A stretch of DNA of 64,000 nucleotides from Actinomadura sp. HBU206391 (lineage in GTDB: Bacteria > Actinomycetota > Actinomycetes > Streptosporangiales > Streptosporangiaceae), in contig NZ_JABVEB010000005.1 in NCBI RefSeq assembly GCF_014323665.1, forward strand, positions 1 to 64,000. The letters are read 5' to 3'. The position numbers and the translations under genes are program-made. Within the stretch, counting starts at the first letter, position 1. Each line of letters begins with the position of its first letter. Below, piece after piece: positions 46,072 through 54,791 of the stretch. The notes below the pieces were generated by a model. The model was not told the DNA's origin, did not search any database, and saw only the letters and a program-made list of their open reading frames with translations.

Positions 46072-46455
46072 ATGACCGCCGACAGAACCGCAGACAGATT
46101 CGCCGATCCCCGACAGGCGAGACTGCGGGAACGCCTCGAGACGATCCGGATCCGCTCGGAGAAGTCGAACTCCTGGCGTTCTTCGACACAGTTCCTGTCC
46201 CGGTTGATCAATCGGGAGGGCTTCGTCCCGGTGAAGACCACGCTGTCGCGGGAGGACATCGCGTTCCTGGCCGGCGCCCGGAGCGACGTGATCGCTCTGG
46301 CCGAGCTGGGGATCCGCCTGCTCGAGATGCATCAGCCCCGGGACGCCGGAGGCATCTCCAGCGATCCCGACAACCCGATCCGCCGATGCCGGGCCTGCAT
46401 GTGGCGGTGGCCCTGCCCGACCTACCGTGCCATCGACGAGGCCGTCGACCACTGA
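46072..46455 (+). CDS. conserved actinomycete protein with C-terminal CxxCMWRWPCPT motif
   Basis: 127 residues from the ATG at 46072, preceded by GGAG. FVPVKTTLSREDIAFLAGARSDVIALAELGIRLLEMH forms helices; the C-terminus CRACMWRWPCPTYRAI is a conserved signature with three cysteines. It may bind a metal or sit in a redox site. A 9-codon ORF at 46046-46075 ends on its ATG (ATGA overlap). Function unknown. Confidence 0.75.
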   Translation: MTADRTADRFADPRQARLRERLETIRIRSEKSNSWRSSTQFLSRLINREGFVPVKTTLSREDIAFLAGARSDVIALAELGIRLLEMHQPRDAGGISSDPDNPIRRCRACMWRWPCPTYRAIDEAVDH

Positions 46456-46470
46456 ACCACCGGTGCGGCT

Positions 46471-46520
46471 CGAACTTCTGCAAGATCACGACCGAGGCGG
46501 TGTGACCTTGCAGAAGTTCG
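46471..46520. repeat. dispersed hairpin element, copy 1
   Basis: CGAACTTCTGCAAG and CTTGCAGAAGTTCG are perfect 14-base arms with a 22-base loop. The 5' part (CGAACTTCTGCAAGATCACG) matches 18 of 20 bases of the element at 53077-53096. It lies between the convergent ends of the CxxCMW protein and FG-GAP genes, so it can also terminate transcription in both directions. Confidence 0.7.
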
Positions 46521-46551
46521 CGGATGCCGGCAGAGGGTCAGCGGCAGGGGG

Positions 46552-48060
46552 TCAGCGGCCGAGGACGCGGCCCAGTTCGGCGTTGCGGCCGCCCACGCTC
46601 CACGTGCCCGTCCCGAGCCAGAGCGAGCCGGTCACGGGCAGGACGCCGGTGGTGCCGCCCTTGATCCACGTGATCGCGCCATCGGTCCCGTTCTCGCGCG
46701 GCGCGCCGACCGTCAGGTCCCCCGCGCCGTCGTTGTTGTTGTCGAGCAGCGTGACCTGGAAACCGAATTGGTCATTGGTCTCCGAACCGCCGCCCACACC
46801 CTCGGTGTCCTGCGTCACCTGCTGTGAGCCGGCGCCGGTCAGACCCGTGGCCGAACCGAACAGCACATACGCACTGCCGGCGTCGACGACCGTACCGACC
46901 TCGTCGTAGGGGGTCCCCACCGCGAGATCGGCCTTGCCGTCCTTGTTCACGTCGCCCGCCGCGACGTTGAGACCGAAGTAGTCCTTGGTCACCGGATCGC
47001 CGGGGACGTCCGCGGTGCCCTGATGGACCGACGTCCTGTTGGTCGCGTCCACTCCGGTCGCGGAGCCCTTGTAAACGGTGATCCTGCCGCCGACGATCCC
47101 GTTCGGCTGGCCGACCGCGACGTCGCCATGGCCCTCACCGTCGAAGTCGCCCACCGCGACCGACGTCACCTCGGCGAGAACGCTGGTGGCCAGGTCGGGG
47201 TTGAGGCCGCCGTCGGCCGTCCCCGGGTACACAACGAACCCGCGCCGCTCGGACGGCTCGGCCCAGTCGGCGTCGTACCAGGCGTAGACCGCGTCGCCGA
47301 TACCGTCACCGGTGACGTCCCCGTTCGCCACCCACGAGTTGGTCACGTCCTCGAGGGACTTGGTCGAAGCGCCCTCCTTCTTCCCGCGCGGCACGACCTG
47401 CGAGCCGGCCGCCTTCGGGCTCCGAGTGGTGCCGGCGGCGCGTGCGCTCTCGGCGCCGCCGAAGACGACGAACTTGAAGATGGACATGCCGGGAACGGTG
47501 ACGAACAGCTTGGGCGCGCCGCTCGCCTCGATCATGCCGGCGGACAGGTACTCGCCCCAGCGGTTGTTCGGGAGGGCCTCGCCCGCGTCGAGCTCCTCGA
47601 AGGAGTCGGAGACGTCGCCCAGGCCGCTCGGCGTGCCCCACACGACGGTGACCAGACCGGCGTTCGCACCGGTGGGAGTGTCCTCGTCCGGCGTACCGAT
47701 CGCCAGGTCGGCGTAGCCGTCCGCGTCGAAGTCGCCGGACGCGAGCCCATGGCCGAAGTGGTCACCGGCCTCGGCGGTCCCGGAAACGCCGGCGCTGTCC
47801 TGGCTGATGACCTTCTTCTTGGCCGTGTTGAGCCCGGCGCTGCTGCCGTAGATCACGCTGACGAAACCTGCGGTCGTCTTGGTGCCCACCGTGCCGTTCG
47901 GGCTGCCGATGGCCAGGTCCTGGTAGCCGTCGCCGTTGAAGTCGTACGGCTTGGCAAGAGGCGCCGCCGAAGCCGATGGAGCCAGACCCGCAAGACCGAG
48001 TCCCCCGAGCGCAGTCACCGCGGCAATGGCCGCAGTGCGTACGAGAACGCGAGATTTCAA
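46552..48060 (-). CDS. secreted FG-GAP/VCBS (integrin alpha-like) repeat protein
   Basis: 502 residues. Signal peptide (AAIAAVTALGGLGLAGLAPSASA), then repeated beta-propeller blades with Ca-binding DFNGDGYQDLAIG, DFDADGYADLAIGTP, DVTGDGIGDAVY, DFDGEGHGDVAVGQP, DVNKDGKADLAVGTP and DNNNDGAGDLTVGAP motifs. Family members are extracellular, often adhesive or of unknown function. Isolated transcription unit with an AT-rich promoter region upstream (48061-48318). Confidence 0.9.
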   Translation of the reverse strand: MKSRVLVRTAAIAAVTALGGLGLAGLAPSASAAPLAKPYDFNGDGYQDLAIGSPNGTVGTKTTAGFVSVIYGSSAGLNTAKKKVISQDSAGVSGTAEAGDHFGHGLASGDFDADGYADLAIGTPDEDTPTGANAGLVTVVWGTPSGLGDVSDSFEELDAGEALPNNRWGEYLSAGMIEASGAPKLFVTVPGMSIFKFVVFGGAESARAAGTTRSPKAAGSQVVPRGKKEGASTKSLEDVTNSWVANGDVTGDGIGDAVYAWYDADWAEPSERRGFVVYPGTADGGLNPDLATSVLAEVTSVAVGDFDGEGHGDVAVGQPNGIVGGRITVYKGSATGVDATNRTSVHQGTADVPGDPVTKDYFGLNVAAGDVNKDGKADLAVGTPYDEVGTVVDAGSAYVLFGSATGLTGAGSQQVTQDTEGVGGGSETNDQFGFQVTLLDNNNDGAGDLTVGAPRENGTDGAITWIKGGTTGVLPVTGSLWLGTGTWSVGGRNAELGRVLGR

Positions 48061-48318
48061 AATGGAGCCCTCCCGTCGATGCGCGCCTTCGATGCCGCGC
48101 AGTACAACGAAGACGCGCAGACATTACATGAGGTTTACCGTGTTATGCCCAATTGTCAGCGAGTTTGTTGTATGGGCGGTGATGAGACGCGTGCCGGGGG
48201 TCGCCATCGTCGACGTCATGGTCTGGCCGGGGTCGGCCGAACACCGTCTCCGTGCAATTGCCGTCAATGCCGCCCTGCGCCCGCGAACTCCGGCATCCCG
48301 GCAAGTCCGGTCGCGCGG

Positions 48319-49455
48319 TCAGCCGCCGAGGGAGGCGCGCTCGCCGCCGAGGGGCAGCCGGACGACGAAGCGGCAACCGGGCAAGGCGTTCGTGACGCCG
48401 ATCTCGCCCGCGTGGGCCTCGACGATGCCGCGCGCGATCGCCAGCCCCAGGCCCGCCCCGCCGCCCGGGGACCGCGCGGCCTCCCCCCGGAACGCCACAT
48501 CGAAGACCCTCGCCAGGTCCTGTTCGGGGATTCCGCCACAGGCGTCGGTGACCGTCACGCAGACCATGCCGTCCCGCAGCTCGCCGAGCACCTCGATGGT
48601 CTCGTCCCACGGGGTGTGCCGGATCGCGTTGACGACAAGGTTGCGCAGGGCACGGCCCAGCTCGGAGGCGTCCACCTCCACGGGCACGCCCGCCTGCGAC
48701 TTTCCGCGCAACCGCACCCCCTTGGCCACGGCGAGCGCCTCGGTGCCCGCTATGGCCTCGGCGACGAGATCTTCCAGGCCGATCCGCTGCCGCGACAGCC
48801 GCAGCGCTCCGGCATGAATGCGGGACAGCTCGAAGAGGTCGTCCACCATCTCGGTGAGCCGGTCCACCTCGACCCTGATCCGGCCGTGGTAGCGGCCCAC
48901 GGTGGCGGCGTCGACCACCACCTCGTCTTCGAGCGCCTCCGCCATGGCGCGCAGGCCCGCCAGTGGCGTACGCAGATCGTGGCTGACCCAGGCGACGAGC
49001 TCACGCCTGCTGGACTCGAGGGCCTGCTCTCTGCGGTGTGAGGCGTCGAGCCGCTCGTAGGCGGCCGCCAGTTCACGCGCCAGCTCGGCGAGCTCCGCGG
49101 GCAGCCGGGTCCGGGGAACGCGGAAGGAGTCCGCCCGTACGGCCTGCACGAGCGCGCGGTTCGCCGCGATCAGCCGGCGGCCCAGCAGGAGCGAGACCCC
49201 CAGGCTGACGAGTCCGGCGGCCAGCACGACGGTCAGCGCGACGTTGCGATCGTGCTCGGAGAGCATCATGCGGACGGTGATGGCGACGATGCCCGCGACG
49301 GAGCTCACCACGGTCGCCGTGGCGACGACCGTGAGCTGGGCCGCCACCGAACGACCCCGCAGGGCGTACAGAGCGGCGAGGCCGACCAGGGCGACGAGCA
49401 GTGCGGCTCCGGCGGCGTAGGCCGCCACCTCGATGAGATCTCGTAGCGGAATCAT
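48319..49455 (-). CDS. sensor histidine kinase of OmpR-type system
   Basis: 378 residues. Two transmembrane regions at about 10-80, a short linker with coiled coil, phospho-accepting His in LVAWVSHDLRTPLAGLRAMAEAL near residue 160, and ATP-binding motifs NLVVNAIRHTP, VTDACGGIPEQDLARVF and GGAGLGLAIARG. It follows the response regulator gene with ATGA overlap, so the two are coupled. Stimulus unknown. Confidence 0.93.
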   Translation of the reverse strand: MIPLRDLIEVAAYAAGAALLVALVGLAALYALRGRSVAAQLTVVATATVVSSVAGIVAITVRMMLSEHDRNVALTVVLAAGLVSLGVSLLLGRRLIAANRALVQAVRADSFRVPRTRLPAELAELARELAAAYERLDASHRREQALESSRRELVAWVSHDLRTPLAGLRAMAEALEDEVVVDAATVGRYHGRIRVEVDRLTEMVDDLFELSRIHAGALRLSRQRIGLEDLVAEAIAGTEALAVAKGVRLRGKSQAGVPVEVDASELGRALRNLVVNAIRHTPWDETIEVLGELRDGMVCVTVTDACGGIPEQDLARVFDVAFRGEAARSPGGGAGLGLAIARGIVEAHAGEIGVTNALPGCRFVVRLPLGGERASLGG

Positions 49456-50279
49456 GCGGGACCGCCCGCGTCGCCGGCGGCGTCACCACGGCCGTCCCTC
49501 GCCCCGTGACTCGGCGTACCGCGCGGCGCGTCGGCAGGCGTGCCGCCCGGCGCACCGCCGGAGGATGACGCCGCGTCGCCGTCGGCGGTCTCGTACCTGT
49601 AGCCGACGCCCCACACAGTGACGATCCGGCGGGGGACGGTCGGGTCGTCCTCGATCTTCTCCCGGAGCCGCCGCACGTGCACCGTCACAGTGGAGGAGTC
49701 CCCGAACGACCATCCCCAGACCTGGCCGAGCAGGTCCTCGCGGGTGAACGCGCGGCGCGGGTGCCGGAGCAGGTACGCGAGAAGGTCGAACTCTCGGGCG
49801 GTGAGACGAAGTTCCACACCGCGCAACGTGGCCTCGTGCGCGCCGACGTCGACCACGAGGTCTCCGTCGCGGATCAGGCCGACGCCGATCGACGTCAGCG
49901 TGCCGCGAGCCCGCCGCAACACCGACCTGACCCGCAGGGCGAGCTCACGGGGGCTGAACGGTTTGGTCACGTAGTCGTCCGCGCCGGTCTCCAGGCCGAT
50001 CAGCCGGTCGGTCTCCTGTCCCAGCGCGGTCAGCATGACGACCGGGACGGGCGAGCTCTCGCGGAGCCGCCGGCAGACCTCCAGACCGCTCATGCCGGGG
50101 AGCATCAGATCGAGCACCACCAGGTCGGGCGGATTGCGCAGAGCCAGGCGAAGCGCCTCGGCTCCGTCGGCCACGCACTCGACCTGGTGCCCGTCGCGCA
50201 GCAGATACCGGGCGACCACCTCGGCCACGGTCGGGTCGTCGTCGACCACCAGGATGCGCCCGGCCTCCTCGGCGGTCAC
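49452..50279 (-). CDS. OmpR/PhoB-type response regulator
   Basis: 275 residues from the GTG at 50279. Receiver with VVDDDP and phosphorylatable Asp in DLVVLDLMLPGMSGL near residue 57, and the Lys of VTKPFSPRELALRV; winged-helix output with LRLTAREFDLLAYLLRHPRRAFTREDLLGQVWG and VDVHVRRLREKIEDDP-like strand near residue 205. A glycine/aspartate-rich disordered tail of about 40 residues is unusual for the family. Divergent from a GT2 gene. Confidence 0.93.
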   Translation of the reverse strand: MTAEEAGRILVVDDDPTVAEVVARYLLRDGHQVECVADGAEALRLALRNPPDLVVLDLMLPGMSGLEVCRRLRESSPVPVVMLTALGQETDRLIGLETGADDYVTKPFSPRELALRVRSVLRRARGTLTSIGVGLIRDGDLVVDVGAHEATLRGVELRLTAREFDLLAYLLRHPRRAFTREDLLGQVWGWSFGDSSTVTVHVRRLREKIEDDPTVPRRIVTVWGVGYRYETADGDAASSSGGAPGGTPADAPRGTPSHGARDGRGDAAGDAGGPA

Positions 50280-50440
50280 CGCGCCGACGCCCTGGACACC
50301 GTACGGGCGAAAGGACCGGCCACTGGGGGAACAACACGGGAGGTCACGCTGTCCACCATAAGGACCATTTCGGCCACCGGGCTTCGACGTCATCACTCCG
50401 TAAGGGTCGCCGAGGCCGTACCCGACATAGCGTCCGAGCA

Positions 50441-51094
50441 ATGATCGATGTCGTTCTTCCCTGCCTCGATAAGGCGGAGGCGCTCCCCTGGGTCCTGACC
50501 CATATGCCGCTGGGCTACCGGCCGATCGTCGTGAACAACGGATCAGGCGACGGCTCCGCCGCCATCGCAGCCGAGCTCGACGCCGAGGTGGTGCACGAAC
50601 CACACAGCGGCTTCGGAGCGGCCTGTCACGCCGGCCTGCGGGCGGCGACGAACGAGATCGTGTGCTTCATGGACGCGGACGCGTCACTCGACCCCGGCGA
50701 ACTGCCGAAGGTCGTGGACCACCTCGACTCCGCCGACCTGGTGCTCGGCCGCCGCCGGCCCACCTCCTTGGGCGCGTGGCCTCTGCATGCCAGGCTCGGC
50801 AACGCCGTCCTCACCGCGCGGTTGCAGCGCCGTACGTCCACCAGGCTGCACGACATCGGTCCCATGCGAGCCTGCCGACGTGAGCGGCTGCTCGGCCTCG
50901 GGCTCACCGACCAGGGCTTCGGCTACCCGCTCGAGATGGTGCTCCGCGCCGCTCAGGCCGGCTGGGTGCTCGCCGAGATCGACGTCGCCTACCACCCGCG
51001 CCAGGGACGGTCGAAGGTCACCGGAAGCGTGCGCGGCACCGCACGGGCCGTGCGCGACATGCGCAAGGCGCTCGCCGGGGGACCGCCCTCGTGA
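50441..51094 (+). CDS. GT2-family glycosyltransferase
   Basis: 217 residues. N-terminal MIDVVLPCLDKAEALPWVLTHMPLGYRPIVVNNGSGDGSAAI and the acidic CFMDADASLDPGELPKV near residue 78; the GFGYPLEMVLRAAQAGWVLAEIDVAY region is like polyprenyl-phosphate glycosyltransferases and mycofactocin-type GTs. Donor and acceptor unknown. Divergent from the OmpR-type system. Confidence 0.9.
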   Translation: MIDVVLPCLDKAEALPWVLTHMPLGYRPIVVNNGSGDGSAAIAAELDAEVVHEPHSGFGAACHAGLRAATNEIVCFMDADASLDPGELPKVVDHLDSADLVLGRRRPTSLGAWPLHARLGNAVLTARLQRRTSTRLHDIGPMRACRRERLLGLGLTDQGFGYPLEMVLRAAQAGWVLAEIDVAYHPRQGRSKVTGSVRGTARAVRDMRKALAGGPPS

Positions 51095-51183
51095 ATCGCC
51101 ACGTGGGCCGCCTCGGTGCTCCCGCTCGCATACGGCACCGATTCGGCCGGGCTCGTGGCCGTTATCGGCCGCTGCCGAGATGC

Positions 51184-51202
51184 CGCGGCGGTTGCCGCCG
51201 CG
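51184..51202. terminator. hairpin between GT2 gene and small membrane protein gene
   Basis: CGCGGCGG and CCGCCGCG form a perfect 8-bp stem around TTG, about 90 bases after the GT2 stop and 12 before the next start. It could terminate the GT2 message or fold in the leader of the small gene. Confidence 0.45.
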
Positions 51203-51214
51203 TACCGTAGAGGC

Positions 51215-51388
51215 ATGACTCGGACGGTCCTGACTGTGCTCGGCGTTCTACTGGCGATCTGGTTGGTCATCACGGTGATCGGCGCGCTCATCGCCACCCT
51301 GAAGTTCCTCCTCTACGTGAGCTTCGTCGTCCTCATCGTCATGGGTGTCGTGACAATGATCGGACGGTCCGCCAAAAGCGATAGGTAG
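51215..51388 (+). CDS. small membrane protein
   Basis: 57 residues with two hydrophobic helices (VLTVLGVLLAIWLVITVIGALIATL, LYVSFVVLIVMGVVTMIG) separated by a short loop, and a basic tail. AGAGGC precedes the ATG. Resembles many short actinomycete membrane proteins; no function. Confidence 0.65.
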   Translation: MTRTVLTVLGVLLAIWLVITVIGALIATLKFLLYVSFVVLIVMGVVTMIGRSAKSDR

Positions 51389-51453
51389 CACCTTGTCGCC
51401 CCATCGTCGGTTCGCGCATGATGCCTGGAACGTTGCCGACGAGAGGGCCGAAC

Positions 51454-53010
51454 GTGTCACTGCTGACCGATGTGCTGCGCGACCGCACGCGTGAGATCCC
51501 GGATCAGATCGCTTTCATCAGTGGGGACGAACGGGTCACCTATGCCGAGTTCGACCGTCGCGTGCATCGCGCCGCGAACGCACTCAGGGCCGCAGGCGTC
51601 GAACGTGGCGACCGCGTCGCGATCCTGGACAAGAACTCCATCGAATACGTCGAGCAGTTGTTCGCCGCCGCGCGTCTCGGCGCCGTGCAGGTGCCGGTCA
51701 ACTACCGGCTGAGCGCCGACGAGGTCGCCTACGTCGTCAACGACGCCCAGGCGCCGGTGTTCCTCGTCGGACGCGAGTTCGTACCGCTGCTCGACGCGAT
51801 CGCGGACCGGCTGGAACACACCGAGCACCTCGTCGTGGTGGGCACCGGCGAGCACGCCTACCAGGACTACGCCGCATGGGTCGGCGCCTATGACGCCACT
51901 CCGGTGAACGTCGAGCTCAGCTCCGACGACGTCTTCGCCCAGCTCTACTCCTCGGGCACCACGGGTCTGCCCAAGGGCGTGATGCTGACGCACGACAACT
52001 TCGTCGGCGCGCTTCGCCCGTCCAACCGCACCTGGTCACCGGAGCCGTCATCGGTCCTGATGGTCGCGATGCCCGCGTACCACATCGCCGGTTGCATTCT
52101 GAGCATCAGCGTCATCTACGACGGCATCACCGGCGTCATCGTGAGCGACCCCGACCCCGGCCTGATCCTCGACGCCATCTCCGAACACGGCGTCACCCAC
52201 ACGTTCCTCGTACCGGTGCTGCTGCTGTTCATGCCGCAGATGCCGCAGGCGCAGACCGCCGACCTCTCGAGCCTGCGCGTGATGCTGTACGGCGCCTCGC
52301 CGATCAGCGACGACGTCCTGCGCGGCGCCATGCGACTGATGCCGCACACCGACTTCATGCAGGTGTACGGCCTGACCGAGACGACCGGCGCCATCACCAT
52401 GCTGCCGCCCGCCGACCACACCCTCGACGGGCCGAACACGCACCGGTTGCGCAGCGCCGGCCTCCCCACACCGGAGACCGAGCTCAGAATCGTCGATCCG
52501 GCCACGGGCGACGAACTGCCGACCGGCCAGGTCGGTGAGATCCTTTCGCGCACCGAGCAGAACATGCGGGGCTACTGGCGGCTGCCCGAGGCGAGTTCCC
52601 AGACCATGCTGCCGGACGGCTGGCTGCGTACGGGCGACATCGGCTACCTCGACGAGGACGGTTACCTCTACATCCACGACCGGGTGAAGGACATGATCAT
52701 CTCGGGCGGGGAGAACATCTACCCGGCCGAGGTCGAGAACGTCCTGATGAGCCATCCGCAGGTGGCCGACTGCGCGATCATCGGGGTGCCCGATCCGAAG
52801 TGGGGAGAGACCCCCAAGGCGTTCGTCGTCGTGTCGGGCGAGGTCACCGACCAGGAGCTCATCGACCACTGCCGCGAGCGCCTCGCCCACTTCAAGTGCC
52901 CCACGTCGATCGAACGCAGCGAGGCCATCCCACGCAACCCGACCGGCAAGGTGCTCAAGCGTGACCTCCGCGCCCCGTACTGGGCCGATCAGGACCGCGC
53001 CGTCCACTGA
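51454..53010 (+). CDS. fatty acid-CoA ligase (FadD-like)
   Basis: 518 residues from the GTG at 51454, with GAGAGGG upstream. ANL motifs: YSSGTTGLPKG near residue 165, YGLTETTGAI near 308, LRTGDIGYLDEDGYLYIHDRVKDMIISGGENIYPAEVE near 395 and the catalytic lysine NPTGKVLKRDL near 506. It resembles FadD3/FadD13-type ligases. Paired only with a small membrane protein gene, so pathway is unclear. Confidence 0.92.
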   Translation: MSLLTDVLRDRTREIPDQIAFISGDERVTYAEFDRRVHRAANALRAAGVERGDRVAILDKNSIEYVEQLFAAARLGAVQVPVNYRLSADEVAYVVNDAQAPVFLVGREFVPLLDAIADRLEHTEHLVVVGTGEHAYQDYAAWVGAYDATPVNVELSSDDVFAQLYSSGTTGLPKGVMLTHDNFVGALRPSNRTWSPEPSSVLMVAMPAYHIAGCILSISVIYDGITGVIVSDPDPGLILDAISEHGVTHTFLVPVLLLFMPQMPQAQTADLSSLRVMLYGASPISDDVLRGAMRLMPHTDFMQVYGLTETTGAITMLPPADHTLDGPNTHRLRSAGLPTPETELRIVDPATGDELPTGQVGEILSRTEQNMRGYWRLPEASSQTMLPDGWLRTGDIGYLDEDGYLYIHDRVKDMIISGGENIYPAEVENVLMSHPQVADCAIIGVPDPKWGETPKAFVVVSGEVTDQELIDHCRERLAHFKCPTSIERSEAIPRNPTGKVLKRDLRAPYWADQDRAVH

Positions 53011-53075
53011 CCCCTGCCCCCCGCAGAACTGCAGGGACGCCGACTCTTCCTCCGTGCTCGTGCGGCGAGCGCCCC

Positions 53076-53138
53076 GCGAACGTCTGCATGATCACGGCCG
53101 GGGATCTTTCCCACAACCGTGATCATGCAGTTGTTCGC
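53076..53138. repeat. dispersed hairpin element, copy 2
   Basis: The arms 53076-53097 and 53117-53138 pair at 20 of 22 positions around a 19-base loop; the core TCTGCATGATCACGG is the same family as 46471. It lies between the convergent FadD-like and tuf genes, followed by the tandem repeats at 53161-53214. Confidence 0.7.
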
Positions 53139-53160
53139 GCCAGCGGGACCGCGCCGCCGG

Positions 53161-53214
53161 GATCGCGTTACCGGGGATCGCGTTACGGGGATCGCGTTAC
53201 GGGCATCGCGTTGC
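53161..53214. repeat. four tandem copies of an 11-base GATCGCGTTAC unit
   Basis: GATCGCGTTAC at 53161, 53176 and 53190, then CATCGCGTTGC at 53204, with periods of 15, 14 and 14 bases. The array ends two bases before the tuf stop codon. Possibly a binding array or the product of slippage; it could also read as a terminator-proximal spacer. Confidence 0.65.
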
Positions 53215-53216
53215 CG

Positions 53217-54398
<1,182 letters not shown>

Positions 54399-54442
54399 GA
54401 CAGTCGTCCTCACTTCTGCGTGGAACAGGAATGTGAGAACCG

Positions 54443-54459
54443 GGCAGGCGATGCCTGCC
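54443..54459 (-). promoter_or_regulatory. second leader hairpin of tuf
   Basis: GGCAGGC and GCCTGCC pair perfectly around GAT. On the minus-strand transcript it lies between the 11-bp hairpin and the tuf ribosome-binding site. It could limit translation or compete with the upstream hairpin. Confidence 0.5.
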
Positions 54460-54468
54460 TCAGTGACC

Positions 54469-54513
54469 ACCCTCCTCCGCGGGTTCTCGTGCGAAGTCGG
54501 AACGGAGGAGGGT
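54469..54513 (-). promoter_or_regulatory. 11-bp leader hairpin upstream of tuf, candidate attenuator
   Basis: ACCCTCCTCCG and CGGAGGAGGGT are perfect 11-base arms around a 23-base loop. The 5' arm begins at the first base of the stop codon (54513-54515 on minus) of the possible leader ORF. No U-tract follows, so it may be a Rho-independent terminator of the actinomycete type or an RNA switch. Confidence 0.6.
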
Positions 54514-54668
54514 CAGCTTCGCGCGCCGTCAGCGTGTGCCGAGACAGATGCGTCGGCGAGCGGCGACAGGGTGACGGGCGCCGGGAACACGGCCGAAGCG
54601 TGGGCGGCCGGCACCGCGCCGTGCAGGGCGAACCCTGCCGGGGTGCTGGTGACGGCCGCGAAGAACAT
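54513..54668 (-). CDS. possible 51-codon leader peptide ORF of tuf
   Basis: Starts MFFAAVTSTPAGFALHG and ends SAHADGARS; third positions are strongly G/C. No Shine-Dalgarno is visible, but a TACCGT -10-like hexamer lies 7 bases before the ATG, so a leaderless message is possible. Its stop overlaps the first base of the leader hairpin, which would make hairpin folding sensitive to the ribosome. Could also be a chance ORF. Confidence 0.35.
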   Translation of the reverse strand: MFFAAVTSTPAGFALHGAVPAAHASAVFPAPVTLSPLADASVSAHADGARS

Positions 54669-54791
54669 GCGTCAGACGGTAAGGCCGCCCATCCCCGTCA
54701 GTCGACAGGTTTTCCGGCCCGTGCACGGGCCGGCGACCCCAGCCGTAGGCCGATCAAGGGAAGCGGTGGTCCAGGGCACCCCGACGCTTGA

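Noticed and set aside
53076-53214. CRISPR array near tuf
   Set aside because: Units are 11 bases with 3-4 base spacers and no cas genes, so it is not a CRISPR array.
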